Origin: Chryseobacterium gambrini
GTDB taxonomy: Bacteria; Bacteroidota; Bacteroidia; Flavobacteriales; Weeksellaceae
Direction: 5' to 3'
Assembly (NCBI RefSeq): GCF_900156825.1
Contig: NZ_FTOV01000010.1
Coordinates: 62,001-126,000 of the forward strand
Length of the DNA stretch: 64,000 nucleotides
The position numbers and the translations under genes were made by a program. This document shows, piece by piece, positions 19,120-28,900 of this stretch. Each line of letters opens with the position of its first letter. The stretch's first letter is position 1. The notes under the pieces are model-generated. The model saw only the letters and a list, made by a program, of their open reading frames with translations, had not been told where the DNA came from and ran no database searches.

Positions 19120-19485
19120 ATGAATTTAGATAGCATAAAAGCCCTCCTCATCGGAACTGCCATTGCATTTTCGGGAGGACTGTTAAGAGTATTGATCTCC
19201 ATACAGAACAAAGAAAAAAAGAGGCCTTGGGAACATATCATCACCTTAATTATCGTGATTATTGTGGGTTTCACCATGAGCTATGTCATGAAAAGTGCCG
19301 AACTCCACAACAAATGGTATTCTACAGGAATATTGTTTGTACTCGGTTATGGCTACGACAAGTTCCTGAAAATGATTACCACCAATCTTCCTAACTGGAT
19401 TGATACTACCATGAATCTTTACATCGGAAACCAGCCAAACAGACAGCCTGAAGAAGAAAAAGAGAAGAAAGAAGAGATAAAATAA
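19120..19485 (+). CDS. Holin-like small membrane protein
   Basis: 121 residues with three probable membrane segments (about 7-27, 39-57 and 67-84) and a highly charged Glu/Lys C-terminal tail (QPEEEKEKKEEIK). Size, three-segment topology and charged tail fit a class I type holin, and the window also encodes a GH24 endolysin and a spanin-like lipoprotein, although 20 kb away. No signature sequence identifies a holin family, so another small membrane protein remains possible. Confidence 0.5.
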   Translation: MNLDSIKALLIGTAIAFSGGLLRVLISIQNKEKKRPWEHIITLIIVIIVGFTMSYVMKSAELHNKWYSTGILFVLGYGYDKFLKMITTNLPNWIDTTMNLYIGNQPNRQPEEEKEKKEEIK

Positions 19486-19633
19486 AGAACAAAGAAATCC
19501 TCCGAAGCAGGACAAACATCAAAAACAATTAATTATTGTTGTTAAAAACCAACATCTGAAAACGTCATTACATGAAGTAGGCTAAACTCCTTTAAGATAC
19601 TATTTGAATCTTGTGTACTAAGCTTTAGGAAAA

Positions 19634-20105
19634 GTGGGTTTGAATAAAATTGTAGTGCCGTAAGGCTAAAATATAGTGTATTGGAGTATGGAACGAGTGA
19701 GCAGTGATAAAAATGTACTGTAGTAAGCCTAAAATGTACTGTGGTAAGCAGCAGAAAAGGTGAGCAGTAGTAAAAATGTACTGTAGTAAGCCTAAAATGT
19801 ACTGTGGTAAGCAGCAGAAAAGGTGAGCAGTAGTAAAAATGTACTGTAGTAAGCTTAAAATGTTAAGCAGTAAGCAGTAGAAAAGGTGAGCAGTAATAAA
19901 GTTGCAGAACAGTAAGCCTTTAATCCAAGACAGTGGAATGTAAATGTAGAACATTTTATTAAAATTGCTGTACAGCAAGCTTTCAATCCATAACAGTGGA
20001 ATATAAATATAGAATACTGCAATAAAAATACATCACAGTAAGCTTTCGGTACAGGACAGTGGAGCGTAGAGGAAGAATACTGCAATAAAATTGCATAACA
20101 GTAAA
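19634..20105. repeat. 63-bp tandem repeat array, about 7.5 copies
   Basis: The motif GTGAGCAG recurs at 19697, 19760, 19823 and 19886, exactly 63 nt apart, and AAGC(C/T)TT-type unit starts recur at 19914, 19977 and 20040, again 63 nt apart and in the same phase. The first half has near-identical units, the second half a diverged subfamily, and a degenerate unit precedes them. Because 63 is divisible by three, the - strand shows a long open frame with a 21-residue hydrophobic repeat (LFCCLPQYILGLLQYIFTTAH); I treat that as a by-product. Confidence 0.85.
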
Positions 20106-20169
20106 TGTACCATTTAGAAAATCAGGGCAAAAAAAATGATTTTTTAAACTTATGTGCTCTTTTTTTTCA

Positions 20170-20986
20170 TTTAAGCATTAAACTTAAAAAACTAAAGTGT
20201 TAAACTCTTTTGCATCTTTTGTGGTAAAAAAGTTTAAAGTCTAAAGTAAATTTCTGTATTACTGTCATCAGAAATCATTTCGGGAAACCACTTACTGCAA
20301 CTACAGAATCCTCCGCTCCAAAAAAGACTTATTCTCCTTAAAAATTCTGAATTTTGAATCTGGAATTTCAGTCGGGTCAAAAGAAAAAAAGCACAGCACT
20401 TCCGATTTCTCATCATAACGCTGTGTACACCTTACAGGCAGTAAAATCTTAAAAAACTACAATACCGGGTATGATTTTCAGTTTCATCAGGTACGGTAAA
20501 GCGCAGCTTCCATTGTTGTGCTTTACGTGCCTTTTAAACAAAATATAATTAAAAAACACCAAGTCAATGAAAGCAGCAAAACCTGTAGAAAAAGACAACA
20601 AAAACCATCATAGCCAGAGCAAAAAGCAGAAGGCTAAAAAGCCGGTGGTGGTACCTCTGCCTGTGGCGGAAGTTGCTCCTTTACAAATACAAAAGCCTGA
20701 AGAATCTGCAGCTCTTGCAAGATTCGCAACCCCGAATATCAATAAGACGAATGCAAGCGGAATTATCGCTCCGGTTCACGGTTCACAGACCATTTACGAT
20801 CAGGGTTCCGGGATCATGTTTAAAAAGCATCAGGAAAGTCTGGCGGAAACCGGGGATATCAATCATCCGGATACCCAAAAAGCGGAAAAAAATTATACTT
20901 CTACGCTGAACATCAGTCAGGTTAAAGATTATCATGATCTGAAATCCGGAACGTATGTGCCGAAAACGTTGGAGGAACAGGCAGCG
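20170..20986 (+). repeat. Effector leader duplication, copy 1
   Basis: About 400 bp of untranslated DNA plus the first 140 codons of the ART-type effector are near-identical to 25119-25931. The upstream part contains CTTACTGCAACTACAGAAT (20291-20309), which also appears before the second effector and before a fibre gene. Confidence 0.9.
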
Positions 20987-23900
20987 GTTCACCAAATGGT
21001 TAAAAATCAGAAAACTGCTGCGAAAACGATAGACGAAAAAGAAGCATTAAAAAAGATTAGCAGTAAATCACAAACGTTAAAACCTATTATAGACCAAAAG
21101 CCAAAAGAGAGAAAAATTGAGATTAAAAGACCTCCGATTAAGCCGATTTTATACAAAGCCAATACTAGTGGCTCAAAAACGAGGATTGATAAAAATATAT
21201 TCACTCATTCGGGGAATGTCAAAATTAAGGATGGAAAAAAATCTAATAATAATCTAAATACAAAAACTAAGATAGAAAAAGATGACAATTTTGTCATTCC
21301 AAAAAATATTCAACCTGTTGTTACTCCAAGAATGGATAAGGCTGTTGATAGCGAACAAGCTGAAATTGCTCCCGATGCACAAACAACACTCAATATCGTT
21401 GGATTGGTTGCGGCTGCACAAGAGTTTAGAGATCAGGGTGTAGAAGCCAGGTCTCAGGTGAAGACTCAAAATGAAGCTGCGAATGCGTTAAAAAGTAAAA
21501 TTAAAGAGGTTCAAAAAGAAATTCAAAAATCAGATGCTGATTTAGAGAAATCAGAAGATAGCATAGAAAGTAAAGAAGCTCTCATCCGTAAATTGGAAAA
21601 AGGACTGGAAACCTCAGTAAAAAGACAACAAAAGGTAGAACAGGAAGTTGGAATCTATCAACAAGAATATAATAAAAATAAGACCAAGGCAAGTGATTTC
21701 AATAGTGAAGCAAAAAATTTACTTAATGGATCTCAAAAACATCAAGATCCCAAAAATGCTGATTCCGGAACCCTCACTAGAAAATTAAATGAATTAAGTA
21801 CTAACGCGGATACGATAAATCAAGCTGTAACTCAGGCAGGAAATACAACTCAAAAACTGTCTCAAGAAGCTCAACAATCTAAAGCTAAAAATGCAAAAAT
21901 ACAGAGCGAAATATTGTCTTCCAGAGCATCAATATTAAAATCAAAAGCTAAACTGGCATCAGATACTAAAAAGAATAAGGAAGCAAAAAGAGAGTTAGGA
22001 AAACTTACTCCTAAGCTAAAACAGGTAGAGTCGCAAAGTAAAAAATTAAACCAGGAAGCAGACGGATTAATAACGGATTCTTATGCTATCGAACGTGAGG
22101 TTATAAAAACTCAAAATGCTTATTACGCCAATATGGCGTCAGTTGAAGGACGAAACAGCTTAATACAAAAAGAAAAAGATAAAATTCAAAAGGCTCCTAA
22201 AGAGCTTAATCAGGCAGAAAGTTTATTAATTGATTTTGCAAAATTAAAAACAGAAGAGCAACAGGTAGCTTTCTTAAGAAAATTAAGCCCAAGCGAACAA
22301 AATTTACTAAAAGATAAATTTGAAGAAGTAAATGCTAATTACGATAAAGATCAAGCAGAACATCAAGGTTTAATCAAGCAAAATGTTGAAAGCATTAGAA
22401 ATGCTCAAATAGAAGTTTATAATAACAAACGTAAAGATGCCTTACAAAAACCATTAAACTTAGTTACCAAAAATCTGAACAGGATTACCGGTTTAAAAAG
22501 ACTATGGATGTCTATTTCTATTGCGTTTTCAGATATTTGGAATGACGTTACGTCTATTACATGGACAGATGTGGGTAAATTCATCGAATCTATTTTCAGT
22601 CCAAAAGCGTGGTATGAGGCAATTTCAGGCTCTATAAGTGGAATCTGGGATGATTTAACAAACTGGAAAGGATTCTCAGAAGATCCCGTAGGAATGATTC
22701 TTCAAAAAGCCGCCGGAATAGCCAATAAAGTACTGGTCATAGCTGGCGTAATTACAGGAATATTAGGAATATTAACAGTAGCTGCTGCCGTAGGATCTTT
22801 CTTCACTCTTGGTGGTTTGGCGCCGTTAGCTGCCTGGTTGGGAGGAGCTACCATAACAATGGGAACTATAACATTCTGGGTTGGAGCGATTGCATTAGGA
22901 TTGAATATATTAAACGGAATTAAAAACATTTATGACGTACATACGGCAAAAACGGCTGATGTTTTATTCAAAAATTCTGGCGAATTAAAAAGTGATATTA
23001 CCAATTCAGGTATGGCTATTTTGGCAATGATAGGTGGAAAAGCCTCGAAAAAAGGAGGAGCTTCCATAAAAGATCTGGCAAAAAGAAACCCGAAAACTTT
23101 TGGTAAGCGAATGTTTATTAACTTAAAAAATGGTCTTAAAGCACAAATTTTATTTTTACCTAGATTAATAGCCTCCGCTTTTAAAAAAGATAGATGGATC
23201 AAGTTATCTCAAAGTTTTAAAGCAGCTTATAAGAAGGCAAACAATTGGGTAGTTAAATCTTTCAAAAAAGAAAATACTAAACCGAAAGTAAAAAAACAAT
23301 CTTTCAACCCAGAGCAGTATTCGGAATTTATTGATACTCCTGAAAATTTAATGGGTGGTAAAACACCAGAACTTAATCTAAATAATTATTTATCAAAAGT
23401 TGAGATTATGAATTATGAGAAAGCTTTAATTTCTGCAGATCCTAAAGTTTTAAAAGAAATAAATTATCAATACAATCAATACAAATTGATTAACTTCGTT
23501 AAAAGTTATAAATATAATCCGAAGGCTTTCACAGAAGCAGTAAAAAGTTATGAAAAATTCTTTGGAGAGAATGGATGGTATCACTTTTGGGAAAAAACAC
23601 CCGATATTAAAGAATCATTTAAAGTTATTAAAAATTTAAAACGTAGAAATAAGTTATTACCTACCGGTACTGCAACTAATCTTGAACTTGCCTCCACTCA
23701 TGTTTTTACTGTTGAGGGAGGAGTAACAAACGTTCCTGCGCGTTTTGCCCCTACTTGGTGGGGTGAATATAACAGTCAGATATATAGAAATCTAAAAAGT
23801 GCCTTGAAAAAACTTAGAAAAGTTAAAGAACGAAATATGAATGGAAAAACGGTATATAGCGGACGTATGTTGACTTTAGATTATTTTGAATCAACTTTAA

Positions 23901-24265
23901 AGAATGGAAAAGGTAAAGAAATAGCTTTTGAAGCCGGAATGGTATCATCTTCATTAAAGAGAGAAGTTGCCGAAGGATTTGTCGAACTTTCAGCAAAGAA
24001 TGCAGGAAAAGGAGAAAAGGTAGCCGTTATTAGAATAATAGAAACTGTAGAAGGTGTATATATTGATGACTTGTCTGATTGGGGTAACAACCTTGGACGT
24101 ACAAGACATTCTAATGCTAATCCTCCTTCTACAATGATACAAGAAGAAGTTCTTATGAATGAAGGATATTTTCTTCAAACCTCAGAACCAAAACTTGTGA
24201 AAGAAGTTAAAGGAATAAAATATTATGAAATACAATATAAAGAACTAGTAAAACCATTAAAATAA
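20567..24265 (+). CDS. eCIS effector with C-terminal ADP-ribosyltransferase-like domain
   Basis: 1,232 residues. Residues 1-140 are a basic, Pro-rich leader shared with the other effector (135 of 140 identical by eye), probably the signal for loading into the particle. Residues about 285-650 are coiled coil, 690-830 hydrophobic and Trp-rich (possible membrane-active region). The C-terminal 150 residues show an R-S-E ADP-ribosyltransferase pattern: Arg1100 in VYSGRML, Ser1127-1129 in MVSSSLK, and Gln1192-x-Glu1194 in QEEVLM. A Q-x-E form is typical of C3-like enzymes that modify Asn. The 3' third is more AT-rich. Toxin call is from motifs. Confidence 0.7.
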   Translation: MKAAKPVEKDNKNHHSQSKKQKAKKPVVVPLPVAEVAPLQIQKPEESAALARFATPNINKTNASGIIAPVHGSQTIYDQGSGIMFKKHQESLAETGDINHPDTQKAEKNYTSTLNISQVKDYHDLKSGTYVPKTLEEQAAVHQMVKNQKTAAKTIDEKEALKKISSKSQTLKPIIDQKPKERKIEIKRPPIKPILYKANTSGSKTRIDKNIFTHSGNVKIKDGKKSNNNLNTKTKIEKDDNFVIPKNIQPVVTPRMDKAVDSEQAEIAPDAQTTLNIVGLVAAAQEFRDQGVEARSQVKTQNEAANALKSKIKEVQKEIQKSDADLEKSEDSIESKEALIRKLEKGLETSVKRQQKVEQEVGIYQQEYNKNKTKASDFNSEAKNLLNGSQKHQDPKNADSGTLTRKLNELSTNADTINQAVTQAGNTTQKLSQEAQQSKAKNAKIQSEILSSRASILKSKAKLASDTKKNKEAKRELGKLTPKLKQVESQSKKLNQEADGLITDSYAIEREVIKTQNAYYANMASVEGRNSLIQKEKDKIQKAPKELNQAESLLIDFAKLKTEEQQVAFLRKLSPSEQNLLKDKFEEVNANYDKDQAEHQGLIKQNVESIRNAQIEVYNNKRKDALQKPLNLVTKNLNRITGLKRLWMSISIAFSDIWNDVTSITWTDVGKFIESIFSPKAWYEAISGSISGIWDDLTNWKGFSEDPVGMILQKAAGIANKVLVIAGVITGILGILTVAAAVGSFFTLGGLAPLAAWLGGATITMGTITFWVGAIALGLNILNGIKNIYDVHTAKTADVLFKNSGELKSDITNSGMAILAMIGGKASKKGGASIKDLAKRNPKTFGKRMFINLKNGLKAQILFLPRLIASAFKKDRWIKLSQSFKAAYKKANNWVVKSFKKENTKPKVKKQSFNPEQYSEFIDTPENLMGGKTPELNLNNYLSKVEIMNYEKALISADPKVLKEINYQYNQYKLINFVKSYKYNPKAFTEAVKSYEKFFGENGWYHFWEKTPDIKESFKVIKNLKRRNKLLPTGTATNLELASTHVFTVEGGVTNVPARFAPTWWGEYNSQIYRNLKSALKKLRKVKERNMNGKTVYSGRMLTLDYFESTLKNGKGKEIAFEAGMVSSSLKREVAEGFVELSAKNAGKGEKVAVIRIIETVEGVYIDDLSDWGNNLGRTRHSNANPPSTMIQEEVLMNEGYFLQTSEPKLVKEVKGIKYYEIQYKELVKPLK

Positions 24266-24270
24266 AAAAT

Positions 24271-24894
24271 ATGATTTTTGCAATATACGATTTCACACCC
24301 TTCAAAAATGAATTACCAGAGTTTAATTTAAAATTATTATTAAATATAGAAGATTTAAACAATTCTATTTTTAATGAGGTATTTAATATTCTAAGCCTAG
24401 AGCAACAAGCACAGTACATTTCATTTAAAGAATCTGATAAGAGTGAAAAATATAGAAAAGAAAGAAATGCTCAATTACCTTATATAGATTTCAACAATTT
24501 GCCCGAAACTCTTGACGATATTTTATTGGAAAAAATTATGTTGTATCAAAAAGACGGAGAAGTCAGAAGAGCTATTTACGATTCATTATCAGAAGATCAC
24601 AAAAGCCAAATTGCTTTGTTTAATTCAAAAATATACGAAGAAGAAAAAGCCAGAAAAAGAGACTTAATGTCAGAAGAAGAAAAAAGAAAAGAAAAAGAAT
24701 GGTGGGATAATTATAATGCAGATTCTACTCCACGTTTTATGGGTAATATGGGCGAACCAGCCAATGCTGACGAATATGTATTAAGATACGGAAGAAATCC
24801 CTTTACCGGAGAACCTGAAACTGTTGAAAGTTTTTATAAAAAATATACCATTACTGAAACAGGAGAGATTGTTCCAAAGGAAAATAAGGAGTAA
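24271..24894 (+). CDS. Candidate immunity or partner of the ART-type effector
   Basis: 207 residues, cytoplasmic, highly charged, with a helical Glu/Lys/Arg-rich middle (EEEKARKRDLMSEEEKRKEKEW) and a C-terminal stretch DEYVLRYGRNPFTGEPETVE. No family recognised. It starts 5 nt after the effector stop and is followed by a strong terminator, the usual place for an immunity gene or chaperone of a polymorphic toxin. Its role is inferred from position only. Confidence 0.55.
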   Translation: MIFAIYDFTPFKNELPEFNLKLLLNIEDLNNSIFNEVFNILSLEQQAQYISFKESDKSEKYRKERNAQLPYIDFNNLPETLDDILLEKIMLYQKDGEVRRAIYDSLSEDHKSQIALFNSKIYEEEKARKRDLMSEEEKRKEKEWWDNYNADSTPRFMGNMGEPANADEYVLRYGRNPFTGEPETVESFYKKYTITETGEIVPKENKE

Positions 24895-24937
24895 CCATTA
24901 ATTTTATATCTTTATAACAGAGTAAATAAATTGTAAC

Positions 24938-24964
24938 GAGGCTATCTCAAAATGAGATAGCCTC
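24938..24964 (+). terminator. Strong intrinsic terminator after first cargo cassette
   Basis: GAGGCTATCTCA AAA TGAGATAGCCTC: a perfect 12-bp stem with a 3-nt loop, followed by ATTTTTATT. Confidence 0.92.
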
Positions 24965-24986
24965 ATTTTTATTAAACAAAATAAAT

Positions 24987-25106
24987 ATGAGTACAAAAAA
25001 AGAATTAGGAAAAAAAGATTGGTATTATTATGTTTATGAAGAAAACAATATTATAACCTTATCCGTACCAATTCCAAAACCAGCGCCAGGATTTTGGATG
25101 TACTAA
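24987..25106 (+). CDS. Small orphan protein, 39 aa
   Basis: Starts MSTKKELGKKDWYYYVYEEN and ends PAPGFWMY. It lies after the terminator and just before the second copy of the effector leader. No family recognised. The protein may be the remnant of a displaced toxin or immunity gene, or a genuine small gene; low complexity is absent, so it is listed. Confidence 0.4.
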   Translation: MSTKKELGKKDWYYYVYEENNIITLSVPIPKPAPGFWMY

Positions 25107-25118
25107 TTTAGTGTCCAG

Positions 25119-25931
25119 TTAAAGTTAAGCATAAAACTTAAAAACTAAAGTGTTAAACTCTTTGCATCTTTTGTGGTAAAAAGTTTAAAGTAAATTTCCG
25201 TATTACCGTCATCAGAAATCATTTCAGGAAACCACTTACTGCAACTACAGAATCCCCCGCTCCAAAAAAGGCTTATTCTCCTTAAAAATTCTGAATTTTG
25301 AATCTGGAATTTCAGCCGGATCAAAAGAAAAAAAGCACAGCACCTCCGATTTCTCATCATAACGCTGTGTACACCTTACAGGCAGTAAAATCTTAAAAAA
25401 CTACGTTACCGGGTCTGATTTTTCAGTTCCATCAGGTACGGTAAAGCACGGCTTCCATTGTTGTGCTTTACGTGCCTTTTAAACAAAATATAATTAAAAA
25501 ACACCAAGTTAATGAAAGCAGCAAAACCTGTAGAAAAAGACAATAAAAACCATCATAGCCAGAGCAAAAAGCAGAAGGCTAAAAAGCCGGTGGTGGTACC
25601 TCTGCCTGTGGCGGAAGTGGCTCCTCTACAAACCCAAAAACCTGAAGAATCTGCAGCTCTCGCAGGATTCGCAACCCCGAATATCAATAAGACGAATGCA
25701 AGCGGAATTATTGCTCCGGTTCACGGTTCACAGACCATTTACGATCAGGGTTCTGAGATCATGTTTAAAAAGCATCAGGAAAGTCTGGCAGAAACCGGGG
25801 ATATCAATCATCCGCAAACAAAAAAAGCGGAAAAAAATTATACTTCTACGCTGAACATCAGCCAGGTTAAAGATTATCATGATCTGAAATCCGGAACGTA
25901 TGTGCCGAAGACCTTGGAGGAACAGGCTGCA
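25119..25931 (+). repeat. Effector leader duplication, copy 2
   Basis: Near-identical to 20170-20986 with small indels in the untranslated part. Identity stops abruptly after residue 140 of the proteins (EEQAA), where the two effectors diverge completely. CTTACTGCAACTACAGAAT is at 25235-25253. Confidence 0.9.
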
Positions 25932-28900
25932 ATGGCTCAAAGCAATGGCAATAGTAATTCTGAAACAGCAGTTTCAGAATTAGCAGATTCTGTTAACATA
26001 TCTGAAGTGCAGGATTCCGTTGCTGCAATGGATCTTAGTTCAGAGTTTACTTTAGCAGGCGAACAGGAAGAAGCCGCTAGAACAACGCCAACCAGCGCGA
26101 ACAGTGATCCGAAATTTAACCAGACTATAGGTTTGGTTAAAAATACGGCAAAAGTGAAAAGCACACACAGTTCCAAAGAAAAGGCGGAAAGCCATGCTAA
26201 CGCTGCCGCCGCCGTACCTGCCGGAGAACGAAAATCGAAAGCAAGGGGTCAACAGGTAGAACAGTTGAGTCAGCAAAGATCAGAGCCTTTTAAAGCTTCA
26301 GATTTCAAGAGAAAATTAGAAAGCAAAATCACCAAAATGAAACTGCCAAGTAATGAAAAAGAGGCAGATAATTTTGAAAAAAATAATAATATTGCGCAAG
26401 TAAACAAATCGGCAGGAGCAGACGTTATTGCGGCTAAAAATAATGTAACAGGCAAGATTGCTGAAGTTGCGAAGAAAGAACCGGATGAAACCAAACTTGC
26501 ACAGCGTAAAGCAACGGCACTGCCAGATCCGAAAATAGGTTCTAAAGTAAATATAAAAGCTTCTGAAGCAATGCCTGCTAAGAGAGGAGACTCCGAACTC
26601 AGCCAGCCGATTGCTAAAAGTTACAGGTCTGTTGAACAGCAGTTTGCTAAGCAACAGATCACAGATGAGCAGTTGGCAAAATCCAACGAACCGGATTTCA
26701 TCAATGCCCTTAATGCTAAAAAAGCAGCTAAAGACAACGCGGAAAAGGCTCCAAAGGAATTTAAAAATGAAGAAAGCAAAAAGCTGGAAGCTTCTAAACG
26801 CGAAGCTCAGGGCAAAACCAACAGCACAATGGAGGGAATGCACCAAAGCAGAAAAGGACTGCTGGATAGTGTAACCAACAAGCAGCATAAAGCCGGTGAG
26901 AAAAATACCGCCAAACATCAGGATGTTGTGGATAAGCTGAATGCTATTTATGCAGAGACCAAAAAATCGGTTGACGGACAGTTGGATGATCTGGAAAGTA
27001 AAGTTACACAGTTGTTCGACGCAGGAGCTAAAGATGCCAAATCTGCATTTGAAAGGTATGTTACTAAAAAAATAGATAACTATAAAGATGAAAGATATGG
27101 CAGTTGGTATAGAGCGGATAAATATGGAAACCGTTTGGAAGACGCCTGGAATAGAAAATTACCAGATGAGGTAAATATATTTTTCGTTGAAGGACGAAAG
27201 ATATTTCTTCAAAGGTTAGACGGTATTATTGATACTATAGCCAATTTAGTAACCTCACGATTGAATGCCGCAAAAGCGTCCATTGCTTCCGGACGACAGA
27301 AAGTAGTTACCTTTATTAAAAATCTTCCTGCGGATGTAAAAAAAGCCATTAAAGGAGATATTGATGCAATTCAGGGACAGTTTAAAGAACTTGAAAATTC
27401 GATCAGTGAAAAAGAATCTTCATTAATCGATTCTTTGGCAACGAAGTACAATGATGCACTGAAAGAAGTGGATGAACTGATTGTTGATATTAAGAACCGT
27501 AACCGAGGATTCATCGCAGCTGCAGAAGATGCAACGGTGGGAGTGGCAAAAACGATTATGGAAATCCGAAAAACACTTACAGAGCTGCTTTCCGGAGCGG
27601 TAAGTGCAGTCATGGCAATTGTTGCAGACCCGATAGGATTTTTATCCAATCTTATTGCCGGAGTTTCACAAGGATTTACTAATTTCGGAACCAACATCTG
27701 GACACACCTTAAGACCGGTTTCTTCGGATGGCTGACCGGAGCAATGAAAAATATTTCTTTCACTTTGCCGGAAGATATATTCTCGTTAAAAGGTATTTTC
27801 TCCATCAGTACCCAGATGATGGGATTAACATGGGATAATATCAGAGGAATTGGAGCTTCAGTAGTTGGAGAGCCTGCAATGAAGGTACTTGAAGGAAGTT
27901 TCAAAATGGTACAGATTGTTCAGAAAGATGGTTTTGCCGGACTTTGGGAACATGTGAAAGACCAGTTTGCCGATATTAAAGCTACGGTGATGGATACCAT
28001 TATCGATATCATTAAAACGGAGGCAATACAGGCAGGAATTAAGTTTATTTTGGGCTTGCTTACTCCGGCAGGAGCGTTTGTAAAAGCGGCAATGATGATT
28101 ATCGATCTGGTGAAATTCTTTATCCAGAAGGCAGCACAGATCATGGAGCTGGTAAAAGCCATTACAGAAGGTATTAAAGCGATTGCCAGCGGAAATGTAG
28201 CAGCGGTAGCGAAGGCGATAGAAAATGCATTGGGAAGAGCAATCCCAGTCGTGATAGGCTTTCTGGCTTCCTTGGCAGGTCTTGGCGGATTGGTAGATAA
28301 AGTTACCGGCGTAGTAAGAAAAATAAGACAGCGTATTAATAATGCCATTGTGAAGTTCTGGAACTTTGTTAAAGGGAAGGCTAAAGGATTGCTTGGGAAG
28401 ATTGGTTTCGGTGATAAAAAAGAGAAGAAGAAAAAAAGGGAAGACCTTCGTACTACTGAAGAAAAGAAGAGGGATTTAGAAGAAGGGGTAAGAGAAGGTA
28501 CACAATTGCTAAAAGATAATAGTTTAACTTCAAAAGAAAGAGAGAAACGTTTAAAAAATATAAAACAAACTTATGAATTAAAAGAACTTAAAATTGTTAC
28601 AGATAAAGTTGAAAGAGATAAAGCAACTGTGCATATCCATGGTGAAGTTAACCCTACACTAAATGGAAATAGAATTGTAGTTGATTTTGATAGTGGAAAT
28701 CCCTTATCTATTATTGAAAGAAATAAATTGATTAAAATTCCTGGAGGTCAAGATAAATTAGATAAGATTAATTTAATGATACAAGGAAATAGTTCGAAGC
28801 TTAAAGATGAATATGCCGAAGTCCGAACAGCTTTAGATGCTTTAGACAGTGGAAGATTGTCCGTTAGCATTGGTGTAGATGTTTTTTTAGACAAAGGAGG

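Noticed and set aside
19625..19978. A 117-codon - strand frame with a 21-residue hydrophobic, Cys-rich repeat
   Set aside because: It is explained by the 63-nt tandem repeat being a multiple of three. The frame has no start context and repeats the DNA unit exactly, so it is more likely a by-product.
19634..20105. CRISPR array
   Set aside because: The units are contiguous 63-bp tandem repeats without variable spacers, and no cas gene is in the window.
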